Source of the DNA: Warburgia ugandensis
Taxonomy: Eukaryota; Streptophyta; Magnoliopsida; Canellales; Canellaceae
Direction of reading: 5' to 3'
Assembly: GCA_035236585.1 (NCBI GenBank)
Contig: CP141134.1
Coordinates: 19,212,414 to 19,276,413, forward strand
DNA: 64,000 nucleotides
The stretch's first letter is position 1; each line of letters begins with the position of its first letter. The position numbers and the translations under genes were made by a program. Below the pieces are notes generated by a model. That model saw only the letters and a program-made list of their open reading frames with translations, was not told the DNA's origin and made no database searches. Of this stretch, positions 34,143 through 47,521 are shown in pieces.

Positions 34143-36771
34143 TGATAAGTGTCTAATTTTGCATGAAAAGCACCCAATTAGTTATCCATGTGTTACAACT
34201 TATAGGAGTAAATTAAGGTTTTTAGACCAAAATTCATTACACATGCATTTTTTACCTAATAACCCAAAATTTTGATATTTTGTAGGTCCAAAGGTTATTC
34301 TGAGTTAAGTATATGATTAATCATATTATTCTAGGGTTTGATTAATGCTTTTCACTTTTTGAAGGAAGCAAGATAGTGATCCGATGGCCAGATGGATAGA
34401 GATGAACATTGGAAATCAAGACCAAAAGATTGAGTCTAAGCCTAAGAATCATCAATCTAACATGAGATCAAGGTCAAGATCAAGCAATGGATGAAATCAA
34501 AGGAGCTAAAGGTGGCCAAAGTAGGCCCATGAAGTAAGCCATGCATTCTCGCCACCTTTGCATGGGTTGCTTGTAAGCCACCTTACCCATATAAGCCATG
34601 AGAGAAGATGACAAGTTAAGGAATTTAAGCCACTCAAGCCAAGGGATGGAGCCATGAAGCGTAGCCAATGGAGCCATCAAATCCATTAAGCTAAGCTAAA
34701 TGGAAGGCTAGGATTGGAGGAAAATCAAGAGGATTATCCATGAGATTCTAAGGGATATTTTGAAGAGAATTAAGGAAAAATTCATTAGGATAAGATGACA
34801 TGTCGATCAATAGGATCAAACCCTTCTACTTTTTGTGTTTTTCTATTTTTTTCAGCTTTTTACCACTTTTCGCCTCATTGCCAAGTAGTACTGCGAATTT
34901 GACTTTCCATTCAGGAGTCCTACCATTCCAAGACGCCTTCCTAAACTCCCAACCTAACCACCCAACCAATCCCCATCTCTTAGGAAATCCCTTAGACAAT
35001 CAAAATTTTCCATCTCACTTCTATTTCCTAAGTTTCTCCTACACATCACTTTCCTCTCACCTTCTTTTCTTCTTCCTATCTCATTCCTACCTCAAACAAC
35101 TCCCCACTTTCCTATTTTTACGGGCATTCCATGATTTTTGAAGAGGGAGATGTCCCTTCCTAAAAAGGTGGCATCTCCCACCTACTCTACTTCCAAAAGG
35201 GCAGCCACCTCTCACCTTTTTGCTCTTTTGAAACCCTAGCTTACCTACCATCTTACCCATCCAAAATAACTTATTTTCATCCCCACCAAACCTTATTATT
35301 TGGACTCCCTAGAAAAAATAGGAGAAAAATTATAAAATTCCATCAAAAACCTAAGTTTAGGGATACTTACAATCAAAGGAAAAAGATGCCTCTTACCTTT
35401 AGGGGAGGACTTCTTCTTCCTATTAATTCTCCTTTTCTTCTTTTTGCTTGGACTTCCATCTCCTTTGGATGAATTCTACACTTCCATAGTAGGTTTCTAC
35501 TCATCCAAGTGTTACATGCCTGGTCCATTGGGTGTTGATTCTCCTTTCAAAGTTGGTTAACTTTCCGTGCTTCTCTTTTGGTTGATATTAGTCCATTCAT
35601 GCTGGTTAATGCTTTGCTATACTGTGTCTCCATTTGTCTAAAGAAAAATATCCAAGGCTGATTTTTCCCTTGAAATGATAGTCAAGGGAAGTCACCTTGA
35701 ATTTAATCTTTCACTTTGCTCCCATTGCCAATTAGTTCTCTTTTAAGTTTCCTTGAATTCCAACCTTGCTTCCTTAGTTCCTTTGAGTTTTGCATTGTTA
35801 TTCCTCTAGAATTTTCTTTGAATCTCAAGCTTGTTGGAGGAGGATTCATTATTAAGATTTTCTTTTTTATTTAAGTTGGGGGAAAGCATGGTGCATACTC
35901 ATCAAAAGTGGAATGCACCTTTCATGTAACCAATTGTATTCACACTTTTTAATGATTAATGGAATAATTTTTATTAATGAATGAGCATGATTATTTATGA
36001 TTTATTTGTTGCATGTTGAGCATATATTGAGCAAGTTTCTTGTTGTTGAAATCTCATCAATCAAAAGACCTAAGTTTGAATGATATTGTCAACTTGATTT
36101 TCCACTCATAGTTTATTAGTTTAATTGCTCACTTAAAGAAGCATGAAGTTTTCTCTCCAAAATCATCTTAAGGACATGTGTGCCACCCATAAATTGTGTG
36201 CAAGGTTTTGAGTGATTATTGATTAATTGAGATCCAAATTAGTTGCTTTCATTCATGTGAGGAAAAGTAGTTTAGTTATTGGTTGTTTGTTGATCTTCAT
36301 TTTTTTTGTTAGCATGTTGTTAAATTCTTGTAAGTTGTTAAAGTTTCCATTCCATAAGTTTAATTGCTTGCTTTGGAATTTGCATGATTAGGAAAGTAGT
36401 TTTTTAATGCATGTTTCCTTAGGTTAGTTGCTTAATTGCATTTTTAGAAAATTTTCAATTTAGGAAAGTTCTTAGTTTAGGAAAGTCATAGATTTAGAAT
36501 GTTTCATTTAGGAAAGTTTTAATTTTGGAAAGTGTGTTTTAGGAAAGTTTTTAATTTTAGAATGTTTCTAATTTTTGCATAATTTCCAACTTCATGTGTT
36601 AATTTCCATTATTAGTTTAGGTAAAAAATCTCTTGAACTTTTGCTAGGTTAGATAGTTTAAATTAAGGATCACTAGCATCACTTTCATTCAACTCCTTGT
36701 GGCATCAACCTCACTAGCGAGCTATATTACAACTGATTTGTGCACTTGCGAGTTAAATTAAAATCAAAATA
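34143..36771 (+). repeat. 5' LTR of element B
   Basis: Starts TGATAAGTGTCTAATTTTGC and ends aaaatcaaaata just before the primer site. Aligns with 44879-47521. It contains a 113-codon open frame (34800-35141) that has a counterpart in the other LTR. Confidence 0.9.
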
Positions 36772-36777
36772 AGTTTT

Positions 36778-36795
36778 TGGTGTCATTGCCAGGTA
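36778..36795 (+). other. Primer binding site of element B (tRNA-Asp type)
   Basis: TGGTGTCATTGCCAGGTA, 13 of 18 identical to the tRNA-Asp complement. Four of the five differences are transitions. It sits six bases after the LTR. Confidence 0.75.
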
Positions 36796-38069
36796 GTTAC
36801 AATGTTTTGGATAGTGTTTCATACTTTATATTATTTTCCTTTAGTCTAGGTTTAAGGTGCATTAATTTAGATTTTGCATCATATTTTTGCATTTGTTTAT
36901 ATTTTCCTCATATGGACCATATTCTTTGATTTTTGTGTGAGGAAAATAGGCAAAGAAGTGGCGACAATCCTATGGCCACAGTTTCATCAATATATATTAG
37001 GGTTTATCGCTTTAGATTAGGATTTGAATGAAAATTGTAGTGAGGCCCATCTGTAATTTTAATTTCTACACTATTCAATTTTTAAATGGGCTATAATAAT
37101 ACAGGGAAAGTGTGGGGTATGGTGGACCACACGATCATCATCAAACCCCTCACTATGAGCAATCTTACCCAAATTTTAATTTTCTAGTATAAATTGCACT
37201 TAGTATAATTTTGCATATGGATGGTAGTATAATTCATATGAATTAGGGTCACGCATTGATAATTGTTGCATAGTACTAAGGATTGTTGCATTAGTTGTGC
37301 ACCTATTTAATAAACTTTAGCCTGAGCTCAGCTATAACCAAAGCATAAGTTGCATGGTTATAGTGTCCTATCTATAACCAAAGCATAGGCATTTGTTTAT
37401 TTTTGTTTTGCATTGCATATTTAATTGTTTTATGGAAGAATGGAACTAATACTAGTAAGGGCCCCATATGAACCCTTATAAGATAAGGATTGGATTTCAT
37501 CACTGAATCCTCAACCCACCTAGGAATCAATCAACATCCTTGTATGTTGTAATCCCAACGATTGAATATTAATTTAAAATCAAGTAGAAAGAGACTTAGG
37601 ATATTGAGCTCATAGGACCCTTTTAGAAAAACATGATCTATTGTAACTTTAGTGGCTTCTAAGTACTATGGTTATAGTTGGTGTCTTAAAATCTAAGAGA
37701 TTTTCTCATGCCTTCTATTGACATCAGTTGAGGTCTAAATTCCTCCTAACACGAGGATTGTATGAACCACTTTTAAGTAGAACCTAACTGGTAAGTAGTA
37801 GTCAAATCTAAAAAAAAGGACCATCTATCAAGATCTAAGTCCAAGAAGCTACCACCTATGCACTAAGAAAAGATAATCAAGATGCTACTTGATTAGTAAT
37901 TACTAGGATTTGATTGTGAATCACATAGAGTTAAAGTCAACAAATAGATTAGGACATTTAGATTATGATAATTTATGCAAGGTGTCAATCTCAGAACTTA
38001 GAGTTAGCACCACCCAGAGATTTAATGCAACCTTAGACAAGGGGAAAGAAATCAAGTTCTTGTTCACAT
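36796..38069 (+). other. Leader of element B
   Basis: Non-coding leader with 'ggctataataatacaggg' at about 37089-37106, the same block as in D, E and A2. At 37330-37371 there are two copies of 'ctataaccaaagcata' around 'ggttatagtgtcctatc', the equivalent of the D and E leader motif. Confidence 0.7.
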
Positions 38070-39630
38070 GGTCAAACTGCCAATAGAAGTTGAGTGCAAA
38101 GCTATTAGAGATTTTTATGCACCTCTACAACTCAACACCCCATCCTGCATAGTCTTACTTCTTATAAATGCAAACCATTTTGAGTTAAAGTCAGAAGTCA
38201 TCCAATTACTCCCTACCTTTTATAGTTGAGACCGAGAAGACACTTACCTTCACATTAAGAAGTTCCTTGATATTTACGCCACATTTAGTTTTTGAAATTT
38301 TTTGGACGATGTTATTAAGCTTAGGCTATTCTCATTCTCATTCAAGGATAAAGCCAACTCATGGCTCAACTCTTTGGAGGTAGGATACATTTATACATGA
38401 GGTCAATTATCTAAGAAGATTTTGAACAAATTCTTCCCCGTTCATAAAACAAATGCCTTTCAGTGTGAAATTATCAATTTGAAACAAAGGGATGATAAAC
38501 AATATTAAAAATGTTGGGAACGGGGGAATGAATTGTTGTAGAAATGTACTCATCATGGATTTGAGAAATGACAGTAGGTTCAATACTTCTATGAGGCATT
38601 AATGCCTCAAAATAGACAAATGGTATATGCAATAAGTGGAGGGGCCTCATGTTAAAAGATGAGAGTAAGGCCTGGGAGTTGTTTCAGACACTAGCAGATA
38701 ATTTCCCACAATGGGATTATTCAAATAGAAGAGAGAGAGAAACAACCAACCTACCAAGAGAGGGGGTATCTATGAGATAGGAGTGCATATTGATATATCC
38801 CATAAACTCAACTATGTATTAGAGAGAATGGACAAGTACGATGTGAGAGAGAACAAGCTTAAAACTATGTTTCAATCTTTTATGGTTGCCACATCTATTA
38901 AACCTTTGCAAGAGGTTTGTGCTCTTTATTCTAACCTAGCCCACATGATTACATCTTATCCATCAAATGAAGTGCTTAATGATTATCATGTTGAATAAGC
39001 AAATGCATTGAATGCATATCATAGTCCTAACAAGAACCCATATTTTAAGACCTATAACCCAGGATGGGCTAGGCATTCAAACTTTTTCTAATCGAAGAAT
39101 AACTACCAGGGGGACCATCTGTGAACCTCCTACCCAGTACTTTCCTAAAGCTACAGTTCACCAGCAACCACCTAGCTTCCAACAATCTCAACAACAAAAG
39201 AAACCATCTTTTGAGGAAATTATTTAGACCCTTCTTGAAAGATTATTAAAGGAAAATGAAGACACTAAAAAGGCATTGCATTAACTGCAAAATGATAGTA
39301 GACATTCAATCCATGTCAACTCTCAAGCCATAGTTATGCATAGTTATGTTAGATATGCAGGTAAGCCAAATGTCAATTGCAATAATGATAGAAGAAAGGT
39401 TCAGTTCCTTGGTTAGCCTATTCCTAACCCAAAGGGCCAATTTGAGATTGGGTCAAGTTCTCAAAATCTTAACTATCATGAGCATGCCAAATCCATAACC
39501 ACCCTTAGGAGCGGTTGTCAAATTGACAACAATATAGGGTAGGCTAAGGAAAATGGAGAGGAAAAGGAGGCAACCAAAACTAGGAGAAAGAGAAAAGACC
39601 AAAAACCCCCGTACAACCTATAATGGAGGC
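38070..39630 (+). pseudogene. Gag of element B
   Basis: A plus-strand broken frame. The N-terminus has 'AIRDFYAPLQLNTPSCIV'. The retrotransposon gag core has 'ELKSEVIQLLPTF', 'DDVIKLRLFSFSFKDKANSW' and 'NKFFPVHKTNAF'. The frame at 38783-38998 ('MDKYDVRENKLKTMFQSF', 'EVCALYSNLAHM') continues past one stop into 'ANALNAYHSPNKNPYFKTYN' and 'GWARHSNFF'. A Gln/Pro-rich stretch follows (39100-39230). It matches C and D along its length. Gag would form the particle. Numerous stops and frameshifts mark it as dead. Confidence 0.8.
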
Positions 39631-40400
39631 ACCCTATGCGCCTAAAGCCCCATTTCCTTGTTTACTAAACAATGCTAGAAATGGAGCAAACTTCAACAAG
39701 TTAATGGGTGTGTTTAACATGTCCAAATTAATATTCCATTGCTCAATGTATTAAAAGATGTTCTTGCCTATGCCAAGTTCATGAAAGGGCTTTCTTCATC
39801 GACCAAGTGAGCTCTTTGATACAACACAAGACCCCATTAAATTTTAGTGACCCAAGGTGTCCTACCATTTCCTACATTATCAAAAACCATGTCATAGATA
39901 GGGTGTTACCTGACTTAGGGCCTAGTGTTAACTTAATGCATACTTTCTCTTTGAGAAACTAAGACTCGATGAGTTAAAACCAATTACTACCATGTTGCAA
40001 CTAACTAATAAATATGTCAAGATGCCCCATAGTTTGGTTGAAGATGTGTTGATATAGGTGGACCTGTTTTATTACCCAGTTGATTTTATTATACTAGAAA
40101 CCCAACCTATATCTGATTTTGGTAGTCAAATTTTGTCATACTTGGTCGTCCATTCTTGGAAACGTCTAATGCCATTATTAACTATAGGAATGGTGTAATG
40201 AAATTGTTATTTGGCAACATGGAAGTTAAGCTTATAGCTTTAACACCAATCAACAACACTTAGACCTTGATAATTCTTGTGAAATGAATTTAATCAAGAG
40301 TCTAACTCACAACATTCTTCCACCGTCTTCCATACTTGACCCATTAGAGGCTCGTCTCATGCATTTTAATGGAAATTTTTATTTAGCAAAGTCTATTGAG
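39631..40400 (+). pseudogene. Aspartic protease region of element B
   Basis: Begins 'APYAPKAPFPCLL' and runs through 'FNKLMGVFN'. The active-site area reads 'DRVLPDLGPSVNLM' near 39900-39940: the Asp is kept, but the usual Ala after Gly is Pro. Stops and frameshifts follow. The end is reached near 40210 ('GVMKLLFGNMEVKL'). Confidence 0.68.
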
Positions 40401-41990
40401 GAGGTAAACAACCTTCTGCTCCTATCATGGATACCTCCAAGTGGGGACCTCATGTGGAGCCACTCCCTCCTTTAGAGTCTGTCCCCATACGCTCTATAGA
40501 GCAACTACCTTCTCTAGCCCTAAAACTCTTGCTTAACAATCTCAAATCTAGGACTATATGAAACCTTACCTATTATAATAGCATCAGATTTAGACAACAA
40601 ATAGGAAGGTAAGCTTTTAGATGTTCTTAAAGAATATAAGACTGCTCTAGGGTGGACCATAACAAACATGATAAGGATGAGTCCAACTATGTGCATGCAT
40701 AGGATACACTTGGAAGAAAATGTTAAACCCTCTAGGGAATCTCAAAGATGATTGAATCCCCATATGATGGATGTGGTCAAAGATGGTCCTAAAGCTTTTA
40801 GATGTTGGTGTCATATACCCTATCTTTGACAGCACTTGGGTCAGCCTAGTTTAGGTTGTGCCCTAGAAATCCAAAGTCACATTAGTCAAAATAAGGAGAA
40901 TGAATTAGTAACCACTCACATAACCATTAGGAGGAGAGTTTGCATTGATTACCAGAAATTGAACACTATCACAAGGAAAGATCACCTTCCTCTACCATTT
41001 ATTGACCAAATGCTAAAGAGATTAGCGAGACATAATTATTATTTCCTTTTGAATGGATATTCTTGTTATAACCAAATTCTTATAGCTCTTAAGGATTATG
41101 AGAAGTCCACCTTTACCTGCCCTTTTGGAACCTTCGCATATAGATGTATGCCTTTGGGGTTTTGTAATGCTCCTATTACATTTCAAAGCTGTATGTTGAC
41201 CATATTTTTTTATATCATAGAAAGGTTTTTAGAGGCATTCATGGATGACTTCTCTGTATTTGGGTCATCTTTTGATAAGGGCTTGCACCACTTGAAATTA
41301 GTCCTTGCAAGGTATTAGGAGAAAACTTAGTATTAAACTAGAAAAAGTGCCATTTTATGGTACATTGTGGAATAGTGCTAGAACATATATTATCACACAA
41401 TGGGATAGAAGTTGATAAGGCTAAAGTGGATTTAATAGACAACCTCCCTCCACTAAGGACAGTGAAAGAAATTCGTTCCTTTTTGGGACATGTTGGCTTT
41501 TATAGAAGATTCATCAAAGACTTTAGCAAAATTGCCAAGCCCCTTTATAATTTATTGAAAAAGGAGGCCACCTTTAACTTTGATGAGGACTGTAAGAAAG
41601 CATTTGAGTGACTTAATGCTGAGTTGATGTCTGTACCCATTATCTGACCACCTGATTGGAATGCACCTTTCTAGATGATGTGTGATGCATTAGATTATGC
41701 CATTGGAGTTGTTTTGAGATAGTTCTTTGATAAACTTCCCCATGTGATATACTACAATAGAAAAACACTAAATGATGCATAGCTCAACTATTCCACCATT
41801 GAAAAAGAGTTGTTAGCTATAGTATTTGCTCTAGATAAGTTTAGATCTTAGTTATTAGGGTCTAAAGTTATAGTGCTCTCAGATTTAAAGTACCCCCTTT
41901 ATAAAAAGCATGCATAACTTAGGTTGATCTATTGGTACTCCTGCTATAAGAGTTTGACTTATAAATTCAGGAGAAGAAAGGTTTTGAAAA
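40401..41990 (+). pseudogene. Reverse transcriptase and RNase H of element B
   Basis: The pre-RT spacer has 'EGKLLDVLKEYKTALGWT'. RT blocks are in the 160-codon frame at 40836-41318: 'RRRVCIDYQKLNTITRKDHL', 'PFIDQMLKRLARHNYYF', 'FTCPFGTFAYRCMPLGFCNA' and the catalytic 'FMDDFSVFG'. Next is the frame at 41357-41611 ('HIISHNGIEVDK'-like, here 'HILSHNGIEVDKAKV'; 'RSFLGHVGFYRRFIKDFSK'). RNase H follows with 'MMCDALDYAIGVVL' and 'STIEKELLAIVFALDKFRS'. This is the best-kept enzyme segment in the window and keeps its catalytic aspartates in RT, but stops before and after make it non-functional. Confidence 0.87.
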
Positions 41991-43162
41991 TGTCATAGCA
42001 GAACACTTATCCAGATTGGTGGTGGAGCACACTAGTGATAATGTGCTTATAACTAAATCCTATTCAAACGAATAGTTATTGCACATTTCCTAGTTACCTT
42101 GGTATAATGATACTTGAATTATCTTGTTACAAGACAAATGCTAAATCATTGGCCAAAACAAGATAAGAAAAGATTTTTGATCGAGGTTTAATACTTTACT
42201 TGGGATGACTCGTATTGTTCAAGTACTGTCCCAATCAGGTGATTAGAAGATACGCACTAGATACTATGCATAATAATTCTTTTAGGACTCTTTACATCTT
42301 AGTAGATGTGGACTATGTGTCCAAGTGGTTGGAGGCTATACCATGCAAAACCAATAACCACTAGGTTGGGGTATGATTTTTAAAGGATAATATTTTTAGA
42401 TGGTTTGGTATTCCACGAACCATAATAAGTGATGGAGAAAAACACTTTTGTAATAAAGTGTTTAAGAATTTAATAAAAAAATATGGAGTCAACCATAGGA
42501 TAGCCACCCCATACCACCCTCAGACTAGTGGTCAAGGAAAGGTCTCCAATATAAAGATCAAGTACACTTTAGAAAATATAGTTAATCCAAGTAGAAAAGA
42601 CTAGTCTATAAGACTTAACGATGCTTTATGGGCTTATCTTATAGCTTATATAATTCTTATAGGAATGTCACCCTACTACCTAGTCTATGAAAAGGCCTAT
42701 CACTTACCAGTAGAGCTAAAGCACAAGGCATATTGGGCTATCAAAAAGCTAAATTTTGACTTAGATGCTATTGAGACCCACCAAAAAATCCAGCACAATG
42801 AGTTGGAAGAATTGAGGAAAGATGCATATGACTCTGCACGACTATACAAAGTCTAAATGAAGATTATCCATGATGGACAAATTTTAAAGAAATTATTCTT
42901 CCTTGGATAAAAGGTCTTGTTGTACAATTCACGATTGCATCTATTCCCAAGCAAACTCAGATCTAGATGGACTAGACCATACACAGTATGCATAGTTTAC
43001 TTGCATGGGGCCACTGAGATTGAGAAGGATGGAGAGACCCAAAAAGTAAATGGTCAGAGGTTAAAACATTTCTTAGAACTACCTAACCGTAAAATTAAAG
43101 AGACACTTCTAAAGGCACCTCATTATCATGACCCACCTTACATTTTTTTGAGATCCTTGTAG
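41991..43162 (+). pseudogene. Integrase of element B, N-terminal zinc region and first catalytic Asp deleted
   Basis: Near 42220-42290 'CPNQVIRRYALDTMHNNSF' jumps directly to 'TLYILVDVDYVSKWLEAIPC'. The zinc-binding region and the 'WGIDFMGPF'-type segment present in C are missing. The core then continues: 'FGIPRTIISDGEKHFCNKVF', 'YGVNHRIATPYHPQTSGQGK', 'DALWAYLIAY'. The frame at 42665-42856 ('SPYYLVYEKAYHLPVELKHK') follows, and the C-terminus is at 42917-43162 ('[20 protein letters not shown]', '[13 protein letters not shown]'), ending in a natural-looking stop. Only a few stops interrupt the second half. Confidence 0.83.
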
Positions 43163-44878
43163 ATTATTGTCTTCATACTCATCCTTACGTTTAGTTGAAG
43201 ACGTAAAACTTAGTGCTCCCTAGGAGGCAACCCAAATGTTTTTTTTTAAATCCCCACCTTCTACATCTTCCATATAGGATCCTATGTTCTTAGTAGACAT
43301 TGGGAACAATGTTTCATTTAGGTTAGGGAGTGTAGATACACATAGAGATTTTAGATTTTCTTAAAATTTCTTAATTTTTGAAAAAAATAGTTTTTGAGGA
43401 AGAGTTCCCTTGCTATGATGAGAATTAGACATTCAGAACATAGTAATTCTACTATTTTCACCTCCTAAAGAAAGTGCATTTGGCTAGTTTTGCATGTTGC
43501 TCATGTATTGAAGCATTTTATGAAAGTTAATTCTAGGAAAAGAATTACACACAGCACATAGTTAAAACTAATAGAGAGGTCTGACTTAGAGACCCTAAGA
43601 AAAATCAATGGAGACCTATAATCCGATGAACTTTAGAGACTATCTTCTTTTAAGAGAGTTATAAGTAATTCCATAGTTTCTTCAGTATATATAACTTAGT
43701 GCGATCTTGTTATCCTTGTTTTGGTTAACTATCAAGAATAAATAGGAGTAATAGCTTTCTTTTCAACAAATTTATTAAATCTAATAAGCTTTAGGCAACC
43801 CAAGGAATGATATAGGCCATCCTTGTTCAACTCAGGGACATAAAACCTACCCAATATATTATACCACTAGTTAGTCCCTTGAGCCTACTATTATTAAGCC
43901 TTTTCTTCTTTAACCCAACTTACCTTAACCCATAACAAGCCAAATAAATAAATAGCCATTTCCCATTTTCAAATGAGTAGAGTTAGTAGAAAAGTTCAAA
44001 GAGGATAAGAAGTCAAAGAAGTGGAAAACACACGTAGTCTTTCTTTCAAAGAAGCCAAAAGAAAAAGAAAGAAATAATAGAAAAGAAGAGAAAAAAAATT
44101 GCAACACAAGAATACCAAGGAAAATTACTTCAATATAATCAAGGATCAATTGTCCAACAATCAAACAGAAGACTTTTAATCAGTTTTGAACCTTTGAAAT
44201 CCTTATACCCTACTTTTTAAAGCCTTACCCAAGATCACATGTCATCTTATTTAAAGACCTGTGCATCTTAGGTGAGCATAGCCTTAAAAAGGATATGAAA
44301 AGATGGAATTAAGGTCAAGTGCCCCAATTATTCTTGGTAATAACATCTATTCTTAAGGATCATTGTCCTTTGTCTCATTATTTCTTAAAAATTTATGTGA
44401 ACCATTAGATTTGCTAGATCTGGTCACATAATGAGAGAAATACATTCAACCCTTATTTGAGAGCTTCATTTATGAGATATCCCTAAGAGGATTTGAGTTC
44501 AAAACATATTTATAATGGAATTTAATCATATATAGTTAGAATTCAAGACTTATGTGGTTGTTCATACACATGCAATCTAAGAAATAATTAGAATAAAATG
44601 TCTTTAGTAAGTTATGATTTGTAAAATTGTCAATCCTCTCCATTAGACTGTGAAAAATTAATAGAGTGCTAATGAATGAGGATTCACTAAGACAAAATAG
44701 GGGACTTAACCTTAGGGAAATTTGTGGGTATATTCACTACAAACCTTCACTAGACATAACTCATGTTGCATATGCTAAATGCAATCGTGAGTACCTAAAA
44801 GTGGAACCTTGTATCAATTTTTGAAAAATAATTTTTTGCATATTTTCTCAAGATTAGAAAAATGTTGGTTGGGGGGTG
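43163..44878 (+). other. 3' UTR and polypurine tract of element B
   Basis: Contains the hairpin CATTGGGAACAATG (43298-43311), the conserved pre-polypurine block with 'gggtatattcactacaaacc' (about 44727-44790), and the polypurine tract ggttggggggtg (44867-44878) touching the LTR. No env-like gene was recognised. The minus-strand frame at 43925-44164 looks like chance. Confidence 0.75.
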
Positions 44879-47521
44879 TGATAAGTGTATAATTTTGCAT
44901 AGAGCCACACAATTAGTTTTCCATGTGTTACAACTTATAGGGGTAAATTAGGATTTTTAGACAATAGTTCATAACACATGCATTTTTTACCTAAAAAACC
45001 AAAAGTTTGATATTTTGTAGGTTCAGAAGCTAATCCAAGGTAAGCATGTGATTAATCATATTTTTCTAGGATTTGATTAGATTTTTTCACTTTTTTTAAG
45101 AAGTGAGATGGTGATCCCATGGTCGAGATCAATCGAGATGAACATAGAAAATCATGATCAAAAGATTGAGTAAAATCTTAAGAATTATCAATCCAACATG
45201 AGCTTGAGGTCAAGATCAAGAAATGGATGAAATCAAAGGAGCTAAAGGTGGCCAAAGTGGGCCCATGAAGTAAGCCATGCATTCCCACAACCTTTGCATG
45301 GCTTTCTTGTAAGCCACCTTAGCCATATAAGCCATGAGAGAAGATGACAAGCTAAGGATTTCAAGCCAAACAACTCAAGCCACTCAAGTTAAGGGATGGA
45401 TCCATGAAGCCTAGCTAATGTAGCCCTCAAAGTTAGACACTAAGCTAAGCTAAATGAAAGGTTAGGATTGAAGGAAAATCAAGAGGATTATCCATGATAA
45501 GGGATATTTTGAGGAGAATTAAGGAAAAATTCATTAGGATAAGATGGCATCTAGAACGATAGGGTGAGAGCCTTCTATTTTTTTTTTATGTTTTTCCAGG
45601 TTTTACCCACCTTTTTATCACTTTCCACCTCATCACCAAGTAACATCATGAATTTGACTTTCCATTCAAGAGACCTACCATTCCAAGACTCCTCTACCTT
45701 CCTAAACTCCCATCCCAACTACCCAACCAATCACTCCCTCTTAGGATATCCCTTAGCCAATCAAAATTTTCCATCTCACTTCTATTTCCTAAGTTTTTCC
45801 TACACATCACTTTCCTTTTACCTTCTTTATATCTCATTCCTACCTCAACCAACCACCCACTTTCCTAATTTTAAGGGCATTCCATGGTTTTTTCAAGAGG
45901 GAGACATCCCTTCCTAAAAAGGTGGCATCTCCCACCTAGTCCACTTCCAAAAGGGCAGCCACCTCTCACCTTGTTTCCTCTTTTGAAACCTTAGCTTACC
46001 TACGATCTTAACATCCAAAATAACTTGTTTTCATTCCCAACACACCTTATTATTTAGACACCTCAGATGAAATAGAAGAAAAATTATAAAAGTCCAAAAA
46101 AATCCTAAGTTTAGGGGAGGATGTCTTCTTCCTATTAATTCTCCTTCTCTTCTTTTTTATTAGAATTCAATCTCGTTTGGATGAATACTACTCTTCCCAA
46201 GTAGGCTGCTACTCATCCAAGTTTTCTATGCCTAGTCCTTTGGTTGTTGATTCTCCTTTCAAAGGTTGGTTAGCTTTCCTTGCTTCTCTTTTGGCTAATC
46301 TTAGTTCTTTCATATTAGTTGTTCCTTTTCTATGCTTTGTTTCTCTTTGCCTAAAGACCAAGATCCAAAGCTGGTTTTTTCCTTGAAGTGACAGCCAAGA
46401 TAATTCACCTTGAATCTTGTCTTCACTTTGCTTTCCATTGCCAATTAGTTCTCTTTTAAGTTTCCTTGAATTCCAGACTTGTTTCCATCATTTCCTTGAG
46501 TTTTTCCTTGTTATTCCATTACAATTTTCCTTGAATCTCAAGCTTATTGGAGGAGGAATTATTGTTAAGATTTACTTTTGGCTTTAAGTTTGAAGACAAC
46601 ATGATGTGTACTCATTCAAAGTGGAATGCGCCTTTCATGTAACCAATTGTATGCACATTTTTTGACGATTAATGGCATAACTTTAATTATTAATGGCATG
46701 ATTATTTCTATTTTATTTGTTGCATGTTGAGTATGTATTGAGTAAGTGATTCTTTGTGTTGAAGTCTCATTAATCAAAAGACCTAAGAAACCATGCATCC
46801 AATCCAAAAATGGAATGCATGGTTTTGAAGGCCTTAAGGGTTGAAGTTTGAATGATATTGTCCACTTGATTGTCCATTAGTTTAATTGCTCACTTAAACA
46901 AGAATGAAGTTTGCTCTACAAAATCATCTTAAGGACATGTATTCTGTCCATAAATGGTGTGCATGGTTTTGTGTGATCATTGATTGATCGAGATCCAAAT
47001 TAGTTGCTTTCATTCATGTTAGGAAAAGTAGTTTGGTTGGTGGTTGTTTGTTGATCATCATTAGTCTGTTAACCTATTGTTAAATCTTATTAGTTGTTAA
47101 AGTTTCCATTCCATGAGTTTAATTTCTTGCTTTAGAAGTTGCATGATTAGGAAAGTAGTTGTTTAATGAATGTTTCCTTAGGTTAGTTGCTTAATGTCAC
47201 ATTTAGGAAGTTGATTTAAGAAAGTTGCTTAATTGCATTTTTAGAAAGTTTTCAATTTAGAAAAGTTTTAATTTTGGAAAGTTTGTTTTAGGAAAGTTTT
47301 AAATTTTAGAATTTTTCTAATTTTTTGCATAATTGGCAACTGTATGCATTAATTTTCATTCTTAGTTTAGGTCAGGAATCTCTTGAATTTTGGCTAAGTT
47401 AGATAGTTTAAAGTAGGGATCACTAGAATCACATTCATTCAACTCCTCATGAGATCAACCTCACTAGCGTGTTATTTTACAATCGGTTTATGCAGTTGTG
47501 AGTTAACTTAAAATCACAACA
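44879..47521 (+). repeat. 3' LTR of element B
   Basis: Starts TGATAAGTGTATAATTTTGC and ends aaaatcacaaca, followed by the target duplication CATCA. It contains the 117-codon frame 45564-45917, counterpart of 34800-35141 in the other LTR. Confidence 0.92.

Larger units (their letters stand above)
34143..47521 (+). mobile_element. Element B: full-length Athila-like Ty3/gypsy retrotransposon
   Basis: Two LTRs (34143-36771 and 44879-47521) bound an interior with primer site, leader, gag, protease, reverse transcriptase, RNase H, integrase, 3' UTR and polypurine tract. A perfect 5-bp target duplication CATCA lies at 34138-34142 and 47522-47526. The tRNA-Asp primer site and the pol sequence suggest the Athila lineage. 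The LTRs differ by roughly 14% in the first 185 bases compared by eye, so this insertion is old, older than A2. All genes contain stops, and part of integrase is deleted. No env-like frame was seen. Confidence 0.92.

Noticed and set aside
34480..34686. 68-codon minus-strand frame in the B LTR
   Set aside because: Not kept open in the other LTR at 45220-45440 as far as can be read, and no similarity.
43163..44878. Env-like gene after integrase, as in some Athila elements
   Set aside because: No frame of suitable length, signal peptide or membrane anchor was found in the 3' UTR of B, C or E.
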